From positions 4,104,482 to 4,168,481 of the forward strand of contig JAPWDM010000017.1 in NCBI GenBank assembly GCA_035578155.1: a stretch of DNA of 64,000 nt, written 5' to 3'. Source of the DNA: Brachynemurus nebulosus. Taxonomy: Eukaryota > Arthropoda > Insecta > Neuroptera > Myrmeleontidae. A program made the translations under genes and the position numbers. Shown piece by piece: positions 24,500 to 39,267 of this stretch. The notes under the pieces were generated by a model. The model worked only from the letters and a program-made list of their open reading frames with translations. It was not told where the DNA came from and searched no databases. Numbering within the stretch: position 1 is the stretch's first letter; every line of letters starts with the position of its first letter.

Positions 24500-24590
24500 T
24501 AGCCCCAGATACATTCCTGCCAAATTTCAACCCTCCGAGGCTAATAGTTTATGAATACACAAACAGACAAAAATTTTCAAAAAAAATTTT
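24500..24590 (+). repeat. LINE/SINE 3'-end-like fragment
   Basis: CAAATTTCAACCCTCC followed by a short ACAAACAGACA stretch, comparable with the tails near 6900-6970 and 60000-60082. A fragment only. Confidence 0.4.
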
Positions 24591-24839
24591 TTTTGACGAA
24601 ATTACTGAACCGATTTATTTAAGTTTAATATATATTAAACCCACCTTAGACGAAGCAATAAAAAAAAAATTAACGTTATATCCCTTTATTATACTAATTT
24701 TTTTAAATTTTTAAATTTAAGAAAATTTTTTTTGGCACTTACACGTTAGCGACACCCACCATTTTTTGTTCAATAATTTGTCTCTTAGTACGCTATAACA
24801 TATATTTTTACGGAAAAATTTTAGTTGGTAGAACATAGT

Positions 24840-25092
24840 AATATTTCAATTTTTTACCACAATTTTTGGAGGGCGATTTCACCCGTTCAAACCGTTTTTC
24901 CGCCGATAAAAAAAATACGTGTCGCTTATTTTTTAGTGTTCTACAACATATCTAAGTTTCATCAAAATCGATAGGTCCGGCCTCGGGCCCTTTACTTGTC
25001 AGATACACAGCTATCCAAAATTTTTTTACACATATGCTTAGAGGTTGTACAGCAACTATCTCTATCATGAAATCTGCAGTGTGCGCTTTTGT
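24840..25092 (+). repeat. Left arm of a 250-bp inverted repeat pair
   Basis: Pairs with 26676-26938 in opposite orientation. Shared landmarks are GGCGATTTCACCC, GTGTCGCTTATTTTTTAG, GGCCTCGGGCCCTTTACTTG and CTATCTCTATCATGAAATC. A shorter relative occurs at about 29390-29455. Confidence 0.8.
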
Positions 25093-25100
25093 ATACATTA

Positions 25101-25582
25101 GGCTCGATCCACATTAACGCTCAACTCTCGCTCCGCTCTCGGTACGATATCGCTCCGCTCCTGATTCGATAAAATATTCTTACACAAAAAATAATGAATG
25201 TATTCACACCATCGCTCTGATATCGGTACGATATCAGTCACGGTTCGCTTCCACTCCAATGCCACTTCAATATTAATACCACTCAGGTGATATTTTATCG
25301 GAGCGATATCAGACTTGTTATGGCTTGTACCCATAGTGTAAACACTTTTTTGATTCCACTCCACTCCGCTTGCATTCAGTTGTTATGAAAAGATGTTTGT
25401 ATCGAACTGGGATCGTACCCAGAGCGGCATTATAATGTGAATGGAGAACGAATCTGCATTCCAGTGCTGATAACATGCATCCAGCATGTTATCAGCACTG
25501 TAAAGTGAACAGAACAAGATTTTATCGTAGCGAGAGTGGGGTGGGAGCGTATCGAGAGCGGAGCGTTAATGTAAATCGGGCC
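25101..25582. mobile_element. PIF/Harbinger-type MITE, 482 bp
   Basis: Ends GGCTCGATCCACATTAACGC and, at the other side, GGCCCGATTTACATTAACGC on the complement; 19 of 22 terminal bases match. TTA flanks both sides (25098-25100 and 25583-25585), the 3-bp duplication typical of PIF/Harbinger. No transposase. Shares its interior with 413-727. Confidence 0.85.
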
Positions 25583-25585
25583 TTA

Positions 25586-26675
25586 AGCTACTTAGTAGTC
25601 ACTCTCTCAGTGGCAGTCGATGAGTGTAGGTCAATCACAAGACAATTTTATTGATTTGATTGTTATGTTGGTTGTGTTGACATTATGACAATCCCCACAC
25701 GGAGCCAGATACATGCGTGTGGTGTTATAGCTATGTATGCAATAGCACAGCCACGTGACAACCACTACCATCAACGTTAACTAACACAAATACACAATAT
25801 CGCACAAAGTAAACCCCGTGCACGTATACAACAGATTTTCTATCTCTTACTGGTTACACTGGTTCCGGTAGTACAGAGATAGATATGTTGCCTCTACTTC
25901 TTTGTGGTTACATACGTGTTTTTTTTTTAGGTGTCTGTGGTGGTTTTCTAAAGATACTAATATATTCTATCCGTTTTTTTATTCGTGTCAACATTTTACA
26001 AGAGAAAAACATTTAGATCTCAAAATTTTTGGGTTATATTTTCTTAAAAACATATTCATTGGATTAAAAAAACTTGGTTTCATGCTTATTAAGAAAAAAA
26101 ATGGATGTTTAATTTATTTATTAATTTTTATAAGCCAGTTTAATGACACACTTAAAAATAGTGTTCCGGTATAAGGGCTCTTACGTTATATCTATGTTCT
26201 AAATCTCATCTCTATGTATGTTGTGTACAAAAATAGAAAAAATTCAAATATTGACAGTAATTAATATGATAATTTATCTATAAGTGGTGTTTCTGATAAC
26301 TATCTAAAGAATACGTGATCTTTAGAGAATACGATTTTCACCTGCACTAATAAATTGCGGTTCAGTTCAATTGAATTATCTCTTAACTGCCCAAAATAAT
26401 CAAAAACATGTTATTAACAGAAAATGTTTAAATTCTATATTAAAAAAAAAAACTAACAACACATTTGGAGACTTTTTCATTCCGCTTTTATTTGAAACCA
26501 GCTGGCTGGTGGGGGGGGGGGGGCTTAGTAACTGATAAGGGACTTAAGTATAACTTACAACTAATAGCAAAAAAATGGCAAAGAAAAAGAACATTTTGTT
26601 GAAACGTTATAAAGAATCAAAATCTATTCTGGGTCTTTAGGGGTAGCTGGGTGCATCTTTACTGCAAGTTGCTGT
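25586..26675. other. No gene recognised; 13-G run
   Basis: Spacer between the Harbinger MITE and the right inverted-repeat arm. A run of 13 G at 26511-26523 stands out in AT-rich DNA. The 90-codon frame at 25902-26174 is Phe/Ile/Lys-rich with no recognisable domain and is not called. Confidence 0.5.
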
Positions 26676-26938
26676 AACAAAAGTGCACACTGCAGATTTC
26701 ATGATAGAGATAGTTGCTGTACAAGCCCTAAGCGTATGTGTAAAAAATTCTGGATAGCAGTGTGTCTGACAAGTAAAGGGCCCGAGGCCGGACTTTTCGA
26801 TTCTGATGAAACTTAGATATGTTGTAGAACACTAAAAAATAAGCGACACGTTTTTTTTTATCGGCGGAAAAAACGGTTTGAAGGGGTGAAATCGCCTTCC
26901 AAAAATTGGGGTAAAAATTTAATTTTTTAAATATCTCG
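26676..26938 (-). repeat. Right arm of a 250-bp inverted repeat pair
   Basis: Inverse of 24840-25092. Either the two arms are long terminal repeats of one element of about 2.1 kb, into which the Harbinger MITE later inserted, or two opposite copies lie close by chance. No target duplication was identified. Confidence 0.75.
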
Positions 26939-27345
26939 GAAAACGGTAAGAGATAGAGCAAAAGTTTAAATTGGCGATATTGCTCTTTTTTAAAGAGCTA
27001 TCTATTGATATTCAATTTGTTCAAATTACATCAACAGGGGTGGTTGGGGGTTAAAATTTAGGGGTTAATTTTGCAAAAGGGGTGAAAATTAAGCAATCTA
27101 AACTTTTTGTGTACAGATTTGAAATCTACGTCAAAAAATCTAATTGACCTGTTTTTACTCAATGTCCTAATATTAAGTCTAGGGGTAGTTAACTAGGGGG
27201 TGACTGTCTCGAATAATCGTACTGCATGGGTATTTCAAGAAGTTTTTCAAGAAACGGGATAGCGCCCCTACTCTGTCCTCTCGCCGTTCTTGTCGCATAG
27301 GCTGTATAAGACTAATTTTTCAAGGAAAAATTCGACTAATTACAT
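26939..27345. repeat. Family A-like end fragment
   Basis: The block at about 27253-27345 has GGGATAGCGCCCCTACTC and ends AAAAATTCGACTAAT, matching the outer end of the family A copy at 58340-58418. The sequence before it has the same AGGGG(T/G) style but diverges. Confidence 0.6.
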
Positions 27346-27375
27346 AATATGTATGTTTGTACGCACGGAAAAAAA

Positions 27376-28010
27376 TTTTAAATGGATCCATTTTGAAAAT
27401 TTTTTCACTAATAATCATTAACGTTAGAAAGTTAAACAATTTTAAATGGATTTAAGGTATCTTATGTGAGATCCGTCAAGGTTTTGGGGACCTAAAAACG
27501 CTAAAAATTAATTACTCAATCGATGTTGAAAATTTTGTTAACGTTAGTAAGTTAAATTAGTTAAATTAATTACGTAATTACATGATGTCTGCAAGAAGCT
27601 TACGGACCCTTTTCTTACTGTAAATACCCATAATTGTAAAAAATAAACTAACCGACTAATTTTGAAAATTTTTTCACTGTTACACTGGGCTAAAATATTT
27701 TAGATAGATATAGATTACGTTATGTAAGGTCTTCCAGGGTCCATAGGATCCAAAAGTGTCAAAAATACACTAACCGACCGATTTTGAAAATTTTTTCACT
27801 GTTAAGGAACTAAGCCATTTTAGATAGATATAGACTACGTTATGTACGGTTCGCCAGGGTCCATGAGACCCAGAAGTGTCAAAAATAAACCACCCGACCG
27901 ATTTTGAAAATTTTTTCACCATTACAGAGGTACTCTATTTTAGATAATTACAGGTCGTGTTATCTGAGATCCACAACTGTCCTGCGGATGCAAATGCGGC
28001 GTTGAATGCT
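27376..28010 (+). repeat. 120-bp tandem repeat array, locus 1
   Basis: Diverged units with GATTTTGAAAATTTTTTCAC; two clear copies begin at 27781 and 27901, exactly 120 bp apart. Each unit has a GGGTCCAT..GACCC-type imperfect hairpin. A TA array follows at 28055. Counterpart of 41937-42985. Confidence 0.8.
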
Positions 28011-28051
28011 AGGGGGTTTTGAAAATACAACGGGTTTTGAAAATACTTTTA

Positions 28052-28054
<3 letters not shown>

Positions 28055-28136
<82 letters not shown>
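28055..28136. repeat. (TA)n microsatellite
   Basis: 82 bp of TA at the left edge of an inserted element; a second TA array lies at its right edge (29848-29945). Confidence 0.95.
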
Positions 28137-28138
<2 letters not shown>

Positions 28139-28149
28139 TTGGGCCATTT

Positions 28150-30230
<2,081 letters not shown>

Positions 30231-30269
30231 TTTGTTATTTTCCTAGAATTTGTTTTTATTTGCTTGAAA

Positions 30270-31500
30270 ATAATGTTTCTGTCAATTATCTGCCACATAT
30301 CCAAAATTCAGCTTCCTAGGGTGATTTGGAGTGACGAGAGGGGGGAAAAAGTGTTTTGGCTGGATCTAATACGCCCACGGCCTCTCAAAATTAACGTAGA
30401 GAGTTTAAATTTTGTTTGTTGATAGAGTCCGTACCTAGAGTTTGCTTTTTGGATGTGTTAGTATTTTACCCCCTTCCCACCAATTTTAAGCTACAATTTC
30501 ATGCTTTGTCGACGTTTGTAATATTTGTGTCACGCGTACAGGTCACCTAAATAGATCTAGAGGGCTGAAATTTTGTGTTCGGATTGAGTTTGTATCAAGG
30601 GTGTGCCTTTTGGGGGTCTCAACTTTTAACCCTGACTCCCATCATTTTTATACCAAAAAAATCATGATTTTTCTTGTTTTTTAGCAGTTTTGTCAAGGTC
30701 AAAATCTCCCCAAATAAACCTAGAGGGCTGAAATTTTGTACATATATTGAGTTAGTATCCAGTTAGTGTCTTTTAGGGATTCCATATTACTAGGCCCCCC
30801 ACTGCTCCCATTTTTACAACGGAATTCAATGGTGTTGTTATATGACACATAACAATACCATTGAATTCCGATGTAAAAATTGGCGAAGTGGGCGGGGGGG
30901 CAAGGTAATATGGAATCCCTAAAAGTCACTAACTGGATAATAACTCAATATATGTACAAAATTTGTATATATATTGTACATTGTGTTTAAAATGATTTAT
31001 TTTCGACTAATACAAGTAGGTATAGTAAATATCTAAAAATAAAAAAAAGTTATAATAAATGTAATAAACATTGTAATTTAAAAAAATATTATTAAAGTCA
31101 GTTTCTATTTATAAAATATGAATTTTCGATTTTTTGGAAAGAAAAAATATCTCATAAAGGCCTTTGAGTTTAATATTTAAGGCCCTTTTTTAATATTTAA
31201 AAATAAAACACAAAGGATATTAGTGGATAAGCATGGGTAGGAATGTCCTCGTACCAATTTTGTTGGCTCTTTGCTGCTAACTGCTGCCGACATAAAATTG
31301 AAATTTACTGAGATTCAGCCCTTAAATCGTAAAGCCTTTTTTTAAAGTCCCGATCAGCCGGACACCTATCATCGGTTTTGAAAACACCAAAATGACAATC
31401 CGCCTGTAGCCTTTCAACTACATTTAGATATCTTGAAATTACCGTAGATGTAGCGAAAAATTTGACTCCCGTGATGAGGCTTCGCTGCTTACGGCGTTTT
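30270..31500 (+). repeat. Non-coding repeat family A, copy 3 (5' truncated)
   Basis: Shares with 18130-20147 the CAAAATTCAGCTTCCTAGG block, the AGAGGGCTGAAATTT blocks, one tail unit and the end CGCTGCTTACGGCGTTTT. About 30780-30960 includes a local inverted repeat: the GGAATTCAATGGTGTTG end block is followed by its complement. Confidence 0.7.
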
Positions 31501-31509
31501 TTTTTCAAT

Positions 31510-34416
31510 TAAAATTAAAAATAGTTTAACAAATTTTGAATTTTCAGTATTTTACCTAAATAGAAGTAAATTTTACTATTTATTTGGTGAATTTTTTTGC
31601 AGAAAAATTAGTTTGTGAAATTTTACTGCTCTTACTGTTAATATCTATTTGTTGGATCTGAATATAGTGTGTTATACGGCCAGGTATGATCCACCTAATA
31701 ATGTACTGGTGACGATTGACATGTATTCACTGCGACAAAAGCTTAAAATGCAATATTAATTTCTTTTCAGATCTGCTCATCTATTCAAAACTTGTTTAGT
31801 TTTACTATTAATGGAAATTAGCCTAATATTTTATAGTAAAGTTTTAAATTACAGAAATATCAGTAGATTTTAAACTAGTAAGTAATGCATAAACAGGCAT
31901 AAAATTTTTATTAATAGTGAAAAACAAAAACTATTAATAAATTCATTGATAAGTGTTTTAAAAAAATAATTATTTTAAATGGTTTTTTATATGTGAACAA
32001 AATGTGAACACTTGAATCATAAAACTGTAACATTTTCACCTATAATAATAAATCTGCAAGCGCATTAATGGTACTGTTTGAACTCATATAAGTTTATATG
32101 GTTGCTATTTTAAATATGATGTGGTACATGTTACAACGTACAGTAGTTCACAATTATATTTCTACAATACGTATTGACCATTCAATTGGCAATTAATGGT
32201 AGAGAAATTTTGAAACTTTGATGTTTCTTGTTAACTATAGATTTCATTCGCTTTGGTTCTTTTTTTCCGAAATAATTTAAGGTGTTATTTAGAGTTGCAG
32301 AATAAAAATCATAATTAGTTCAAGTCCAAGAATCATTAGTTAAAATTTGGAAACGAAATATGACACGTTCGCCAAAGTATAAAGTGGCTGAATTTTCTTC
32401 TTGAATTTGTGTGTGTGTTTTTAATGAAGGAACAAAATCCTTATTAACACTTTCCGATGTGCTGAGGTTTAACATTGGATCGCACGCGTCCAATTACAAT
32501 AATTAAAGGGAAAGTGATCGTATTAAAATTTTAGAAAAACTTTGCCCTGTATGCTCAAGAGGGCGAGGATTGCTAGAAAACAAATGATTGCAAACAAAAG
32601 AAAATATAAGAAAGGTATTAAAATTTTGAAGAATCAAATTATAGTCTTTTATGTAACCTCCAAAGTTTTTCAAGTTTGTCCAAATTTACATTGAAAAAAT
32701 ATTTACGTAAATTAGATTAATACAACGACAAAATTAATATAAATATGTAGACTAATTATTCTAAATGAGGAAACATACTGAAATTAAAAATACTTATGTT
32801 TGCTCTAGCAATCAAGAGCATTCAGAAGCTAGCATACGGCATTGCTCATTCAAATGGAAAACTTTTTATTGTAAATTTAACTAATTTTAGATTTATATAA
32901 TAACGAAATATTAAATTATAATATGAATTTATTGTACTTACAAGTTAAATTGTCTTATCTTACTACACTCGATTTACATATTTTTGCGGGATAAATTTGT
33001 GTTTTCTACAACTCAGATTTGATGTCTAAAAGCAATTTAACTCAAAGAACTATCAGTCCAGAAATACTCCAGCTGTACTGTTGTATTTTTGCTAATTAGG
33101 AACACAAATTTATTCGAAAAGATACAAATCTTTCGTATAATAAGTGATTAAAATAATTGCAAATTAGGAACTGTATGGTACGATTTTACAAAATGAAGTT
33201 TCTTAATTGTATTGACGGGAGCTTTTTTCAAAAAGTTTAAAGTAACTAAATATTGTTTTTAGCTTTTAAAAGATATCGGTAACAAATATTATTTCTATGT
33301 TAAGAAACCAAGTTTTCGTAACATTATATATTTTTTTAGTACATTCAAATGATACACTAGAAGATATAATATAGATAACTTTCCCCTACTACCTCTTATT
33401 TTGAATGTTTCCGCCATCACCATTTTCCTTTTTTCTGAAATTAAACATATAGGTAAAACTAAAAATTCAATTCCAAAATCCAAATCCCCCATTCATATCG
33501 AATTTCGATATTTATCCTACCAGAGAAATCTCGAGGAACTTTTGCAAACTGAAACAAGAGTTGGATTACAACATACAATAGTACGAAAACTCATTAGATG
33601 TATAAATTGTATACTCCGTGACTGTAGTCTCCTGGCTTGCATATAAAATGGAAAAACATAAAACACTGCTAATCATAATATGGCTATATATATGTACAAA
33701 CATACAGATGGGAACACTTTTTTATATAGCCATAAAAACTAATCATACAATGCATAAAATTTTATTTTGCTACATCCAATAATTTTTACATTCATTGTGT
33801 AAAATCATTGAAAATTTATGGCTCTGCCGTATGTCTATCGCGTACCTATATGCATAGAGTTTTATTGAATATATATTGATAAATAACAGATAAATTATCA
33901 TTTATTACAAAAATCTATAATTAATATAATAATGATTAATGGATGTTCACGTATCCAATTTTTTTTCACACGTAGATAACCAAAATAAAAATGTGGTCAC
34001 TGTGGTATATATATGTGGTAGCCGATTTTCCACCTAAAATTTAAAATTACTGCTTTTCATTAACTCATACTGTTAGCTTAGTTATAATTTGTTGACGCAA
34101 TTATTTTACATTAGCAAAATATATAACAATATTTTGTTAGTTAAACAATAATTATCATTAATAATAAGAAATATTGTTTGTACGCCCAAAATTATTTATT
34201 ATCTTTTTCTACAATACATTGTCTTTCTTTAGTTTAAATGTAGAATGTTTTTAAAAATATAACTTACCGCTAGAGCAGAATTTTGATTCACATATCACCA
34301 AAACCATATAATATTTAGGACTTTTTTCCCTTCACACCTCAACCAGTTAGTCAAAGTATTCGTCGTCACTTCCACGCACCATAATGGGAGCGCTGAGTGG
34401 AAAATAAGTAGAATTA

Positions 34417-34418
<2 letters not shown>
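31510..34418. other. No gene recognised
   Basis: About 2.9 kb of AT-rich sequence, apparently the longest stretch with little repeat content. Frames at 33295-33646 lack domains. It could hold non-coding host DNA, but nothing can be claimed. Confidence 0.5.

Positions 34419-34454
<36 letters not shown>
34419..34454. repeat. (TA)n microsatellite
   Basis: 36 bp of TA a little upstream of a palindromic element. Confidence 0.95.
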
Positions 34455-34462
<8 letters not shown>

Positions 34463-34508
34463 TGTTGTTTTGCGTGGAAAGCTGAGAATTTTTTTAATTA
34501 ACGCAAAA

Positions 34509-36264
34509 ATTAAACAAAGGCTATTGGCGGATAAGCATGGGTAGAAATGCCCCCGCACGAATTGTGTTGGTTTTTTTTCTGCTAACTGCTTTCGATATAA
34601 GATTAAAATTTTTGAATTTCAACTCTTAAAAACTCACCCTTTGGGGGTAAAAAATTATTTTTGGAAAATCAAAAAAAATTTATAACTTTTATAACTTTTT
34701 AATGGCGTGACGGATTTGGCTGGAATTTTTATATGTTTTAGATACCTCTACATTGTATCTCAAAAAAAATTATCAGTTTCAAAAAAAATTATAACCCCCC
34801 CCACCCAAAAAAAAAATTGTTTAATTCTTCAATATTTTTTTTCATCAACTTGTAGCTATGGTACAATCACCAAAATTTTTTTGCAGGCTTCCTACTATGA
34901 CCGATACAATATATAATTTTTTCAGATTTTTGCTCCGGGTGCGTCATAGTTAAAAAAATAAAATATCCAAAAACATTTTTTTTGGAGGTTGTGTTCTTTG
35001 TACAATCACCAAAATATTTCTACAGGCTCCTCACTATGATTGATAGAACATATAATTTTTCCAGAATTTTTTTCCGGGTGCATCATAGTTAAAAAAATTA
35101 AAGGTCCGGGAATATTTTTTTAGAGATAGGTATAGTCTTCCGGGTACTCAATCGATTGGAAATCGTTTGCAAATTTTGAATATGTGCATAAAAACATTAG
35201 TGAGTGCTTAGTTTTCGAAAAAAAGAAAATGGTCGACTCAAATCTTCAAATTCCTCAATCAGCCAAACACTTATCATGAGTTTTTGAAACTACCAAAATG
35301 ATGATTATTGCAAATGAGACTAAGAAATACTTTTTTAGTGATTACGTTCGCGGTATATTCACAAAAATATTTTTACATGACTTTGATTCTATTTGATGCA
35401 ACATGTTATAATATATTATACCAAGTTACATTTGATAGAACATATGATACAATATTATAGCTACATATGACAGTAAGTTTTTACTCGACAACCAAGATTA
35501 AGATACTACACAGAAGTTTACCCAAGTTTAGTAGAAAAAAGTATCTGTCGAAATATTAAATATTATTCTTTATTAGTTTCATTTGCAGTAGATAATTGTT
35601 ATTTTGATGGTTTCAAAGATTGATGATAAGTGTTCGGCTGATCGAGGAATTTTAAGATTTGAGTCGACCATTTTCTTTTTTTTCGAAAACTACGGAATCA
35701 CAAACGTTCTTATGAACATATTCAAAATTTGCAAACGATTTCCAATCGATTGAGTACCCGGAAGCCTATGTCTATCTTTAAAAAATATTCTCGGACATTC
35801 AATTTTTTTAACTATGATGCACTCGGAAAAAAATTCTGGAAAAATTATATATTCTATCAATCATAGTTAGGAGCCTGTAGCAATATTTTAGTGATTGTAC
35901 AACAAACATAACCTGGAAAAAAAAATCTTTTTTGATATTTTATTTTATTTTTAACTATGACGCACCCGGAGGAAAAATCTGAAAAAAATATATGTTGTAT
36001 CGGTCATAGTAGGAAGCCTGCAAAAAAATTTTGGTGATTGTACCGTAGCTACAAGTTGATGAAAAAAAATACTGAAAAATTAAACAATTTTTTTGGGTGG
36101 GTTATAATTTTTTTTTTTTTGAGGCTGATAATTTTTTCTGAGATACACTAGAGAGGATCTAAAACATATAAAAATTCCAGCCCAATCCGTCAAGCCACTA
36201 AAAAATTATAAATTTTTTTTGATTTTCAAAAAATAAATTTTTACCCCCGAAGGGGTAAATACAT
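34509..36264. mobile_element. Palindromic element with ~690-bp arms
   Basis: Starts AAAGGCTATTGGCGGATAAG. The segment 34633-35325 is repeated inverted at about 35573-36264, around a spacer of about 250 bp. Shared landmarks are TTTATATGTTTTAGATACC, CAAATCTTCAAATTCC/complement and CAATCGATTGGAAATCG/complement. The right arm lacks the first ~125 bp of the element. Related to 62147-63249. Confidence 0.8.
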
Positions 36265-37318
36265 TTCACTGCGTACATAACAAACGAACATATTTTTTAG
36301 ACGGACATAATATGTTTGTCCTTGTAGGTATATACATATATTATTTTATAAGTCGCAATCTTGTAAATTTACATAGTTATTCGCTTTATAATATCTACAC
36401 AAATCCAAAAATGATTTAAAAAAGTGTACAATCTTTTTATTTTTAGCGAATTTCGAAAACTCGAAATTCAGCTATTACAGTAGGTGTCACGACGTAACCT
36501 CCGGCGGAGATCATAACAGAAACATGTTTTGAGGTCCCTAGAATACGAAAATGATATTCACTAAAATTTATGGCTTCATCCTAGAATATTGGGGCACTTT
36601 ATGGTTATCATAAAATCTTTGAAAAATTTTTAAAAAGGAAAAAAAAAGGTCATTTATGATGGTTTTATTGACATGGGTACTTATATATTATGTTCGTATA
36701 TATACCAGGTGTTACAAGTTGTTCATTCATTAAAAAATAAAATATTTCTAGTCTTTATGTTTAGTCAATTTTTTAGTGATATGATTATAACTAACCATTG
36801 TAAATTATTATAAGTAGTTTATTTAATTAAATATTTTAAGTACTTGATTTAATTAAAACATTAACCAATTTATCATTGACCTGAATACGTCTTATAAATC
36901 AATTTGACAAAATTAAGTAAAATGCGTTAGGAAAGTAGGAAAAATTTTATCCCTATTATATAAGTATTTTTAATTTTGTGCAATATTACCTGTTAATAAA
37001 AATTAACTTACAATACCCGTTTTGCGCGAAATTTGTAGCAGGTAGACACCATTTGTGAGTACAAAAGTTGGAATTTTCACTTTTGGAGCAGTAATAAAAT
37101 ATTATCAATCCTTTTATAATATGCAACAGGTATAGATATCTTTATTTGAATATTTTAATAAAGGGTATATTTTAGTATTGACCTTTGTGGTGTTAACATT
37201 ACTAACGAATTAGTAAGCAAAAATGCAATTTTTACGAAGTTTGGGTGATTGTAAAAATTATTTAAATCAAATTAGTTTAATTAATTTTTTGTTGACCTAT
37301 CGGTTACGGTATATTGTG
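36265..37318. other. No gene; one dispersed repeat
   Basis: Unassigned AT-rich sequence with a copy of the small CAGCTATTACAG repeat at about 36465-36560. Confidence 0.45.
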
Positions 37319-38158
37319 ATTGCGCGCAGCGGTCAAATACCTCCTGGGGTACTAAAATTTATCCTTAGGACGGATGTTGTGATTGCGCGCAACGGAAGGA
37401 TTAAGGCAATTAAGGCAGGTACAAAAATTTTTAGAAGGGCACATACACTTTCGTAAGTAAATAATTCTTTTATTACTGGAAATACCCAGTTTTATTCAAA
37501 TTATTTCAATGTAGAAAAATAATAGTACAGCTGATCCTTATTTTAGACGGTGGATAGGGACCGCATAAAAAAATCGCACAAAAAAATTATATTCAAAAAT
37601 ATCATAAATAAATAGCTATAAAAAGTTAGTTCGGTCCAGATTGGAAAAAAAAAACTTTTTTTATGCGGTGGATCGGGACCGCATAAAAAAAGTTTCATCG
37701 AAAATACCTAACTCAGAACGCTCAAGACCTCATAACTTCCATAGAAGTTGCTTTTCTAAACAAGATAAAGCACTAATTTACACGTGGGAACATTTTATTT
37801 CATTTTCATAGCATTATGAAAATTTTGAAAAATACATAATATGTCAAAAAATTAAATAATACAGTAACTTTATGTTCTTATACAATGTATTGATTAAACG
37901 CTCAAAAGAGGTCTAACGCTTAAAAATAAAGAAATATCCAGAATAGATTTTGTAAAAACTATATGTTATAAGGCATGTTCAAATTAAATATATGTACATT
38001 ATATATACAATAAATATAAATTAAAGCAATAAGTAAACAATATAATTTTTTTTATCCTAACTTTGCGCGCAATCACAGCATACCTTTTTAAAGACGTGCG
38101 CGCAATTGCATGATGGGATTAGGACAGCCGTTTGAGAACCCTGACCGCTGCGCGCAAT
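37319..38158. repeat. Nested inverted repeats with a GCGCGC core
   Basis: ATTGCGCGCAGCGGTCA at 37319-37335 is matched exactly, inverted, at 38142-38158. Further copies of ATTGCGCGC are at about 37382 (same strand) and on the minus strand near 38065-38072 and 38098-38105. The interior is AT-rich and non-coding. Two left and three right copies suggest a MITE with repeated subterminal protein-binding sites; the superfamily is unknown. Confidence 0.6.
37652..37695. repeat. 18-bp perfect hairpin
   Basis: Arms 37652-37669 and 37678-37695 are exact complements including ATGCGGT/ACCGCAT, with an 8-nt loop GGATCGGG. A diverged relative, GGTGGATAGGGACCGCAT, lies near 37548. Confidence 0.9.
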
Positions 38159-38437
38159 TGCAGCCTGCCCATCGGTTAATATTGAGACGCAAAGATTGCA
38201 TATCCTGTGAGAGAAACTAGATAATGACAATTCAATCAAACGGTGAGTTTTAATAATTCAATTATTATACCCTAAAATATATTTTTAATAATAATTTCAA
38301 ATAATATCCTTGTTTCATTGTTTTTTGTAAATTTAAAATGTATAAATAAAAACTTATTAGCGTAATTTTTTTTTTTAAGTTACTATATTAAGATTTTTAA
38401 TAACCAAAAAACTTTAACAAACTTTGAAAAAATCTTT

Positions 38438-39105
38438 TTGCACCGATTTAAGTTTTATAATAATTTCTATTGTTGTCGTTTTATATTAGGTAAAGGACAT
38501 TACATTCATGGATGTGCAAACAAGAATTTTCGAAAAAAGGAATCAATTCGGAGTGGAACTCTTTTCAACGGAATGAAAATTCCGATTGAAAAGGTAATAT
38601 TTGTTTTAGTTTGTTGGTTACTTAAGTATCCCACCAGAACAATAAAACTAGAAGCAGGAGTCAGTGATGAGACACTAAGAAAAATATTGGATACTTTTAG
38701 AAAACTTTTAGTTATATGGCTAATAGAAACGAGTTCCAAACTAGGCGGAATTAATAAAATCGTCGAAATAGACGAAAGTGCATTTGGGAAACGAAAATTC
38801 AACAGAGGTCGCTTGATAAAAACAAAATGGGTAGTGGGTGGGATTGAAAGAGGGTCAAAAAGTGCTTTTTAAGGGTAGTGGAGAAGCGGGATTCTACCAC
38901 ATTAACTAATATTATTTTGGATTCCGTTGAACCCGGAAATACTTTAATAACTGATTGCTGGAGGGGCTATAATACTACTATTTTAGAAGCGTCAGGATTA
39001 CAGTCATTTTACAGTTAACCACCGACAGAATTTTGTGAATCCCGACCATCGAAAAGTCATCCCAAAAATTGTTGGAAAAGGTATACATTCTACTGCATTC
39101 ATAAA
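38438..39105 (+). pseudogene. Merlin (IS1016/ISXO2-like) transposase, broken
   Basis: A 144-codon frame (38438-38872) matches the middle of Merlin/ISXO2-like DDE transposases: ESIRSGTLF, a helical KIPIEKVIFVL part, a VSDETLRKI helix-turn-helix-like segment and EIDESAFGKRK, which should hold the first catalytic Asp. At about 38865 the frame shifts. A second frame continues with SVEPGNTLITDCWRGYN (second Asp) and stops. A third picks up VNHRQNFVNPDH near 39014, then diverges before the final catalytic Glu region. The family is normally about 250-330 residues and begins with a zinc-binding N-terminus, which is missing. At least two frameshifts make it non-functional. I could not identify its terminal repeats. 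Family call is fairly sure. Confidence 0.82.
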
Positions 39106-39267
39106 AAATAATAATTAGGTAAGCATGTTTGTAAATATTGTAACAAACATCAAATCAAATGTAGCACTTATAATAACAGTTATAAACTATTACATATTTC
39201 TAAATCTTTCCTTAAAACATACACAAATCTTATTCCGAATTACGTAAAATAGTTTACAATAATACTT

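Noticed and set aside
37223..37456. 77-codon frame with VIARSG/VIARNG repeats
   Set aside because: The repeat reflects the ATTGCGCGC DNA motif rather than a protein feature.
37652..37695. Hairpin followed by a short A/T run, considered as a terminator
   Set aside because: Rho-independent terminators are bacterial; this is eukaryotic DNA and the hairpin lies in a MITE-like region.
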